This document shows, piece by piece, positions 59,069-64,000 of a stretch of DNA of 64,000 nucleotides. Where the stretch lies: NCBI RefSeq assembly GCF_900086645.1, contig NZ_LT576451.1, forward strand, positions 3,348,001 to 3,412,000, read 5' to 3'. The notes under the pieces were generated by a model. That model ran no database searches, was not told where the DNA came from, and saw nothing but the letters and a program-made list of their open reading frames with translations. The stretch is from Curtobacterium sp. 9128 (GTDB lineage: Bacteria > Actinomycetota > Actinomycetes > Actinomycetales > Microbacteriaceae). The first letter of the stretch is position 1; every line of letters starts with the position of its first letter. Both the position numbers and the translations under genes were made by a program.

Positions 59069-59866
59069 TCACCGGATCGTGAACCCGCCGTCCACGCGGA
59101 GGTCGGCCCCGTTCACCATCGCGCTCGACTCCCCGGCGAGGAACACCACGGCCGCGGCGATCTCCTCCGGGGTCGCGAAGCGTCCGGTCGGGATCTCGTC
59201 CTGGTGCCTGATGCCGTTCTCGTTCGCCCAGGCGGCCTTGCCGAGGTCGGTCAGCACGACGGTCGGCGACACGGTGTTCACGGTGACACCGCGTCCGCCC
59301 CACTCGAGGGCGAGGACTCGGGTCATGCCGATGACGCCGGCCTTCGACGCGCAGTACGCGGCGTGCCCGTCGATGCCGACGTGTGCCGCCTGCGATGCGA
59401 TGTTCACGATGCGGCCGTACCCGGCGGCGAGCATGTGACGCCCAGCGGCCTGGGCGACGCGGTAGGTGCCGGTGAGGTTGACGTCGATGGTCTTCGCCCA
59501 TGCACCCGGCTCGAGGTCCTCGGCGGGGGCGAGCGCGACGATGCCGGCGCAGTTCACGAGCACGTCGATGCGCCCGAAGCCGTCGACGACGTCGGCGATC
59601 GTGCGTGCGACGGAGGTCTCGTCGGTGACGTCGCACCCGAATCCGGCGTGGTGGTCTCCGGTCAGTGCAGCGGCGGCATCCGATGCACCGTCGGACCGGA
59701 CGTCGACGATCGCGACGCGGGCACCTCGTTCGGCGAGCGCCCTGGCGATGGCGTTGCCGATCCCCGATGCGCCCCCGGTGACGATCGCGGTGCGACCGGT
59801 GAAGTCGTTCGTCAGGTCGACGGTGTCCGGACCGGGGCGGAGTGCGGCGGCGAAGTCGGTGGTCAT
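59069..59866 (-). CDS. short-chain dehydrogenase/reductase, possible D-threitol/polyol dehydrogenase
   Basis: A 265-residue classical SDR. The NAD motif TAIVTGGASGIGNAIARALA starts near residue 26, NCAGIVALAP near 108, the catalytic Ser in IVNIASQAAHVG near 155 and YCASK (Tyr-x3-Lys) near 171; the C-terminus VNGADLRVDGGFTIR is typical. In mycobacterial C4-polyol clusters an SDR (DthD) oxidises D-threitol, so the neighbours suggest the same role, but other sugar alcohols are possible. AAGGGAG precedes the ATG. Divergent from the EltD-like gene. Confidence 0.85.
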   Translation of the reverse strand: MTTDFAAALRPGPDTVDLTNDFTGRTAIVTGGASGIGNAIARALAERGARVAIVDVRSDGASDAAAALTGDHHAGFGCDVTDETSVARTIADVVDGFGRIDVLVNCAGIVALAPAEDLEPGAWAKTIDVNLTGTYRVAQAAGRHMLAAGYGRIVNIASQAAHVGIDGHAAYCASKAGVIGMTRVLALEWGGRGVTVNTVSPTVVLTDLGKAAWANENGIRHQDEIPTGRFATPEEIAAAVVFLAGESSAMVNGADLRVDGGFTIR

Positions 59867-59919
59867 GGTGCGCTCCCTTGCGATCACGATGCGGCTGCGG
59901 TGCCGCCATGCCGAACCTA

Positions 59920-59962
59920 CCAGAAATTGTGTTCTGGACAAACGTTCCGAGAGGTGTACAGT
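59920..59962 (+). promoter_or_regulatory. promoter and operator of the EltD-transporter-kinase operon
   Basis: -35 TGGACA (59935-59940), 16-nt spacer and -10 TACAGT (59957-59962) form a good plus-strand promoter 34 nt before the EltD ATG. The inverted repeat CCAGAA-N6-TTCTGG (59920-59937) overlaps the -35 box and is the likely site of the SorC regulator; it also sits 54 nt from the divergent SDR start. Confidence 0.65.
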
Positions 59963-59995
59963 CGACGCCGAAGCGACCCAACGAAGGAGCAGCTG

Positions 59996-61126
59996 ATGTC
60001 GACGACGACGCAGACCACGGCCAGCACCACGGCCGACACGACCATCCCGACGACGATGCGTGCCGTCGTCGTCCACGGCCCTGGCGACTACCGCCTCGAG
60101 ACCCGCCCCGTGCCGACACCCGGTCCCGGAGAGCTCCTGCTCCGCACGGACGCGGTCGGCATCTGCGCGAGCGACCTGAAGTGCTACCACGGCGCCGCGA
60201 AGTTCTGGGGCGACGAGAACCGCCCGGCGTGGGCCGAGAAGGACCGCATCCCCGGGCACGAGTTCGTCGGCACGATCGTCTCCGGCGACGACGACACGCT
60301 CACCAAGCGCAAGGTCTCGATCGGTGACCGCATCGCCTGCGAGCAGATCGTGCCGTGCTGGGAGTGCAAGTACTGCCTCGAGGGCGCGTACTGGATGTGC
60401 AACGTGCACGACATGTTCGGTTTCAAGGGCTACGACGGCGCGATGGCCGAGTACGTCCTCGTCCCGGCCAAGGCGCTGACGCACCCGGTGTCGCACGCCC
60501 TGCCCGGCCAGATCGCCGCCTTCGCCGAGCCCCTCTCGTGCGCCTTCCACGCCGTCGAGCGCGGCGACATCAAGTTCGGCGACACCGTCGTGATCGCCGG
60601 CGCCGGCCCGATCGGCCTGTCCGCCATCGCCGGTGCCCGTCAGAAGAACCCGCTGCGCATCATCGCGCTCGACGTCGTCGACGCCAAGCTGGAGCTCGCC
60701 CGCAAGGTCGGCGCCGACCTGACGATCAACATCGCGAACGAGGACGCCGTCGCCCGCGTCAAGGAACTCACCGACGGCTACGGCGCCGACGTCTACATCG
60801 AGGCGACCGGCCACCCGTCCGCGGTGCCGCAGGGACTCAACCTGCTCCGCAAGCTCGGCACGTTCGTCGAGTACTCGGTCTTCAAGGACAACGTCTCCGT
60901 CGACTGGTCGATCATCTCCGACGACAAGGAGCTCGACATCCGCGGTGCCCACCTCGGCCCGCACACCTGGCCGGCGGCGATCAAGCTGATCGAGACCGAG
61001 ACGCTGCCGATGTCGGAGATCTGCACGCACCAGTTCCCGCTCGAGCGGTTCCAGGAGGCCCTCGACCTGGTCGGCGACTCCGCCGGCGCCAGCGTCAAGG
61101 TCTCGATCATCCCGTCGATGTCCTGA
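59996..61126 (+). CDS. eltD: zinc-dependent erythritol/L-threitol dehydrogenase (EltD-like)
   Basis: A 376-residue medium-chain zinc dehydrogenase. Catalytic-zinc motifs are GICASDLKCYHGAAKFWGDE near residue 57 and IPGHEFVG near 84; the structural-zinc loop has four cysteines in PCWECKYCLEGAYWMC near 118; the NAD motif is VVIAGAGPIGLSAIAGARQK near 198. The text around KCYHGAAKFWGDENRPAW matches, from memory, EltD of Mycolicibacterium smegmatis, which oxidises erythritol and L-threitol to erythrulose. GAAGGAG before the ATG fixes the start. First gene of an operon with a polyol transporter and a DAK-type kinase, which supports the role. Confidence 0.85.
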   Translation: MSTTTQTTASTTADTTIPTTMRAVVVHGPGDYRLETRPVPTPGPGELLLRTDAVGICASDLKCYHGAAKFWGDENRPAWAEKDRIPGHEFVGTIVSGDDDTLTKRKVSIGDRIACEQIVPCWECKYCLEGAYWMCNVHDMFGFKGYDGAMAEYVLVPAKALTHPVSHALPGQIAAFAEPLSCAFHAVERGDIKFGDTVVIAGAGPIGLSAIAGARQKNPLRIIALDVVDAKLELARKVGADLTINIANEDAVARVKELTDGYGADVYIEATGHPSAVPQGLNLLRKLGTFVEYSVFKDNVSVDWSIISDDKELDIRGAHLGPHTWPAAIKLIETETLPMSEICTHQFPLERFQEALDLVGDSAGASVKVSIIPSMS

Positions 61127-61152
61127 ACGAACGAACCCAGCAGGAGAAGCAC

Positions 61153-62502
61153 TTGTCAACGACGACACAGCGTGCCACCGGCGCGCCCACTGCACCCCGG
61201 GTCGAGGGCCGCCTCGACAAGATGGGCATCCCGCGCCCGCTCGCCCTCGGCTTCCTCGCCGTCCTGGTCTTCATGACCGGGAACGGCGTCGAGTCGAACT
61301 TCATCACGCCGCACATGGTCGCGGTCCTCGGTTCGCCCGAGGCCACCGTCGCGACCATCGTGACGTTCTACAGCCTCGCGGCGCTGGTCGGCAGCTACAT
61401 CTCCGGCGCCCTCGCCGACCTGATCGGGCCGCGCAAGGTGATGATCATCGGGTTCGCGGTCTGGGTGGTGTTCGAGGTCCTGTTCCTCATCGCGCTCGGC
61501 CTGGGCAGCGTGCCCTTCGCCGCCGTGACCTACGCGATCCGTGGCTTCGGGTACCCGCTCTTCGCCTTCGCCTTCCTGGTGTGGGTGAACATCACCACGC
61601 CGGTGGAGCGCAACGGCTCGGCCGTCGGCTGGTTCTACGTCGCCTTCACCGGCGGCCTGCCCACGCTCGGGTCGCTCTTCGCGATCGGCGCGATCCCGGT
61701 CTTCGGCGGCGGTACGGTCGGCGAGACCGGCGCGATGGTCGCCTCGATCGGCCTGGTCGTGATCGGCTTCCTGATCCTGCTGTTCGGCGTCCGGCTGCCG
61801 AACGGGTTCTCGCGGATCGCACCGGAGGGCGAGAGCGCCTGGCGCGTGCTGACGAGCGGCATCCGGCTGACCGCCACCCGCCCGAAGATCCTGATGGGCT
61901 TCCTCGTCCGCCTGATCAACACGGCGCCCGAGTTCGGCATGTTCGTCGTCCTGCCCGCCGTCATCGCGAACGAGCGCGGCTGGGGACAGAGCCGGTGGCT
62001 GCTCATGACGGTGTGCGTCTACGCGACGAACATCCTCGTGAACGCCCTGTTCGGCTGGGTCGGCGACAAGATCGGCTGGCAGCGCACCGTCAAATGGTTC
62101 GGCATCATGGGCTCCGCGATCGGCCTCGTCGCCTGGTGGTACGTCCCGCAGCTCGTCCCCGCCGGGTCGACCTGGGGCTACGTGCTCTCCGTGATCGCCG
62201 GGTGCGTGTTCGGCTGCCTGCTCGCCGGCTTCGTCCCGATGGGCGCGATCATGCCGGCGCTCGCCCCGGAGCACAAGGGCGCAGCGATGGCGATGTACAC
62301 GACGGCTGCCGGCGGCGCGGCGTTCCTCGGCACCGGTGTCGTGGCAGCGGTCCTCGCCCTCGGTGGTGGCGGCCAGGCCGTGACGTGGACGTTCGTCGGC
62401 CTCTACGCCTGCGCGTTCGTGATGATCCACTTCCTCAAGGTCCCGCAGGGCGAGACGGGCGCGCACGGTCGAACGTCGTCCCAGGCCACGAGCGCACACT
62501 GA
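61153..62502 (+). CDS. MFS polyol transporter, RbtT/DalT/CsbX type
   Basis: A 449-residue twelve-helix major facilitator of the ribitol/arabinitol (RbtT, DalT) and CsbX group: KMGIPRPLALGFLAVLVFMT then GNGVESNFITPHMV at the start, and SGALADLIGPRKVMIIGF at the first cytoplasmic loop. It probably imports a C4 polyol, since it lies between the EltD-like dehydrogenase and the kinase. The start is TTG, supported by AGGAGAAGCAC directly upstream and by correct length; no ATG or GTG offers a better choice. Gap to the EltD stop is 26 nt. Confidence 0.88.
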   Translation: MSTTTQRATGAPTAPRVEGRLDKMGIPRPLALGFLAVLVFMTGNGVESNFITPHMVAVLGSPEATVATIVTFYSLAALVGSYISGALADLIGPRKVMIIGFAVWVVFEVLFLIALGLGSVPFAAVTYAIRGFGYPLFAFAFLVWVNITTPVERNGSAVGWFYVAFTGGLPTLGSLFAIGAIPVFGGGTVGETGAMVASIGLVVIGFLILLFGVRLPNGFSRIAPEGESAWRVLTSGIRLTATRPKILMGFLVRLINTAPEFGMFVVLPAVIANERGWGQSRWLLMTVCVYATNILVNALFGWVGDKIGWQRTVKWFGIMGSAIGLVAWWYVPQLVPAGSTWGYVLSVIAGCVFGCLLAGFVPMGAIMPALAPEHKGAAMAMYTTAAGGAAFLGTGVVAAVLALGGGGQAVTWTFVGLYACAFVMIHFLKVPQGETGAHGRTSSQATSAH

Positions 62503-62573
62503 GTTCCGGGCGACGGCGGCCGTCCCGTCGTCGCCCGGTGCACCATCCACCTCCACACGAAGGACAGCACCAC

Positions 62574-64000
62574 ATGACCACGATCCACGACGACCCGGAC
62601 GAGTTCGCGGAGGACCAGCTCGCCGGCTGGCTCGTGCTGTACGCCGACCGGGTGCGCGGTGTCCACGGCGGCGTCGTCGCCCTGCCGACCGAGGGGGCGG
62701 ATCCGCAGGTCGCGGTCGTCGTCGGCGGCGGATCCGGTCACTACCCCGCGTTCTGCGGCGTGGTCGGCCCCGGCTTCGCCACCGGCGCCGTCGTCGGCAA
62801 CATCTTCACCTCGCCGTCGACCGCCCAGGTCTACGCGGTCGCCAAGGCCGCCGACCAGGGCAAGGGCGTCGTGCTGTCGTTCGGCAACTACGCCGGCGAC
62901 ACGATGAACTTCGGGCTCGCCGCCGAGCGGTTGAACGCCGAGGGCATCGACACGCGGATCGTGATCGTCACCGACGACATCGCGAGCGCGGACGAGGAGT
63001 CGAAGCGCCGCGGGATCGCCGGGGACTTCTCGGTGTTCAAGGCGATGGGCGCGGCCGCCGCCTCCGGCGCCACCCTCGACGAGGTCGAGCGCATCGGGAA
63101 CGCGTCCAACGCGGCGACCCGCACGATCGGCGTCGCGTTCGCCGGCTGCACCATGCCCGGCGCGACCGAGCCGCTGTTCACCGTGCCGGACGGTCACCTC
63201 GGCCTCGGACTCGGCATCCACGGCGAACCCGGCATCGAGGACGTCCCACTCCTCCGCGCGACCGAGCTCGCGTCCCTGCTGGTGTCGCGGCTGCTCGACG
63301 ACCGCCCCGCCGGAGCCGGCACGCGCGTCGCGCCGATCCTGAACGGCCTCGGCGACACGAAGTACGAAGAACTGTTCCTGCTCTGGGGCCGGGTGCTCCC
63401 GCTGCTCCGGGACGCCGGCATCGAGGTCGTCGAACCCGAGGTCGGCGAACTCGTGACGAGCCTCGACATGGGCGGCTGCTCCCTCACGCTGCAGTGGCTC
63501 GACGACGAGCTCGAAGCGCTGTGGCGCGCCGACGCGTACACGCCCGCGTACCGCAAGGTGGCGGCGCCGGTCAGCGCGCTCGTGCCGGCCGAGGCGGTGG
63601 CCGACGCCGAGGAGGCGGCGACCGTCGTGCCGGAGGCGACCGATGCCTCCAGGCAGGCGGCGCAGACGGTCCGCAGCGCGGTCGAGGCGATCGACGCACT
63701 CCTCCGTGAGCACGAGGAGGAACTCGGCCGGATCGACGCGGTCGCCGGTGACGGCGACCACGGTCGCGGCATGGTCAAGGGGATCGGTGCCGCCCGCAAG
63801 GCGGTCGACCGGGTCGGACAGGAGGCAGGGGTCGCCTTCGTCCTCGGACGCGCCGGTGACGCGTGGGCCGAGTTCGCGGGCGGCACCTCCGGGGTCCTGT
63901 GGGGTGCGGCGCTCGAGGCCTTCGGCCGCTCGCTCGGCGACGACCGGGACGCGTACGAGGCGTCGGACGTCGTGGCCGCCGCGCAGGCCTTCGCGGACTC
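62574..64000 (+). CDS. dihydroxyacetone-kinase family protein, probable erythrulose kinase (partial)
   Basis: The first 475 codons of a fused DhaK-DhaL type kinase; the end lies beyond the window. The DhaK domain (residues about 15-330) has GGGSGHYPAFCGVVGPG near 50, SFGNYAGDTMNF near 102, and GLGIHGEPGIEDV near 213, holding the His that binds the ketose carbonyl. The DhaL domain begins near 360 and shows the Mg-ATP motif AVAGDGDHGRGMVKGI and FAGGTSGVLWG. In M. smegmatis a kinase of this family (DerK) phosphorylates D-erythrulose. Position after the EltD-like and transporter genes fits; dihydroxyacetone itself remains possible. ATG start with AAGGA upstream. Confidence 0.87.
   Translation, partial: MTTIHDDPDEFAEDQLAGWLVLYADRVRGVHGGVVALPTEGADPQVAVVVGGGSGHYPAFCGVVGPGFATGAVVGNIFTSPSTAQVYAVAKAADQGKGVVLSFGNYAGDTMNFGLAAERLNAEGIDTRIVIVTDDIASADEESKRRGIAGDFSVFKAMGAAAASGATLDEVERIGNASNAATRTIGVAFAGCTMPGATEPLFTVPDGHLGLGLGIHGEPGIEDVPLLRATELASLLVSRLLDDRPAGAGTRVAPILNGLGDTKYEELFLLWGRVLPLLRDAGIEVVEPEVGELVTSLDMGGCSLTLQWLDDELEALWRADAYTPAYRKVAAPVSALVPAEAVADAEEAATVVPEATDASRQAAQTVRSAVEAIDALLREHEEELGRIDAVAGDGDHGRGMVKGIGAARKAVDRVGQEAGVAFVLGRAGDAWAEFAGGTSGVLWGAALEAFGRSLGDDRDAYEASDVVAAAQAFAD

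Overview
The window is a high-GC (about 70 percent) actinobacterial chromosome segment. GTG starts, GTGA stop/start overlaps, AAGGAG-type ribosome sites and the gene content suggest a plant- or soil-associated member of the Microbacteriaceae, most like Curtobacterium. This is inferred from gene content; no marker gene for taxonomy is present. No rRNA, tRNA, CRISPR array, transposase, integrase or prophage gene was seen. Nearly every long reading frame opposite a gene is a by-product of GC-rich codon use.

Layout. 0-6 kb: cysK-cysE (cysteine synthesis), an orphan YhcG/DUF1016 nuclease, a DUF899 protein, an M19 dipeptidase, a YeiH exporter and an SRPBCC protein. 6-16 kb: one eight-gene minus-strand operon for allantoin/ureide breakdown (NCS1 permease, racemase, allantoinase, acetamidase/formamidase-like protein, AtzH-amidase fusion, ureidoglycine-glyoxylate aminotransferase, allantoate amidohydrolase, RpiR regulator), most genes coupled by 4-8 nt overlaps. 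16-25 kb: SGNH hydrolase, CPBP protease with a two-component system, VOC protein, acetyltransferase, NtaA-type monooxygenase, two alpha/beta hydrolases, a small kinase and MarR. 25-31 kb: glgX, a BLUF photoreceptor, and two secreted proteins that probably attack beta-1,3-glucan (GH16 and a GH55-like beta-helix). 31-37 kb: MarR/quinone-reductase pair, sufS-sufU, MT0933-like protein, CLC channel, ASCH protein and small proteins. 37-45 kb: alpha-galactoside uptake and hydrolysis (ROK regulator with an apparent frameshift, sugar ABC transporter, GH36 alpha-galactosidase), then CorA. 45-51 kb: TspO-like protein, alanine dehydrogenase, GlcD-type oxidase, AraC and SorC regulators. 51-57 kb: glpD, a phosphatase, a divergent Zur-type pair (zinc-free L36 paralogue rpmJ2 and a CobW-like protein without its GTPase motifs), an MHS transporter and a DinB protein. 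58-64 kb: a polyol cluster (SorC regulator, SDR, EltD-like dehydrogenase, CsbX/RbtT transporter, dihydroxyacetone-kinase-type kinase running off the right edge) that fits erythritol/threitol use.

How the parts fit. The strain looks like a plant-surface scavenger: it can use ureides as nitrogen, take up alpha-galactosides and C4 polyols, degrade glucans, and sense blue light. Four clusters carry their own local regulator with clear candidate palindromic operators (MarR at 24.7 and 31.6 kb, SorC at 51.2 kb, SorC at 59.9 kb).

The intergenic spaces hold several repeat families: eight near-perfect 42-50 nt palindromes sharing a GGACGGGAGGC base, three arrays of an AATCGCGCGTAGGAGG unit that all lie between convergent genes and twice supply the stop codon, two copies of a GCGACAG/CTGTCGC stem-loop, and a 204 bp inverted-repeat-bounded tandem array at 55.2-55.4 kb.
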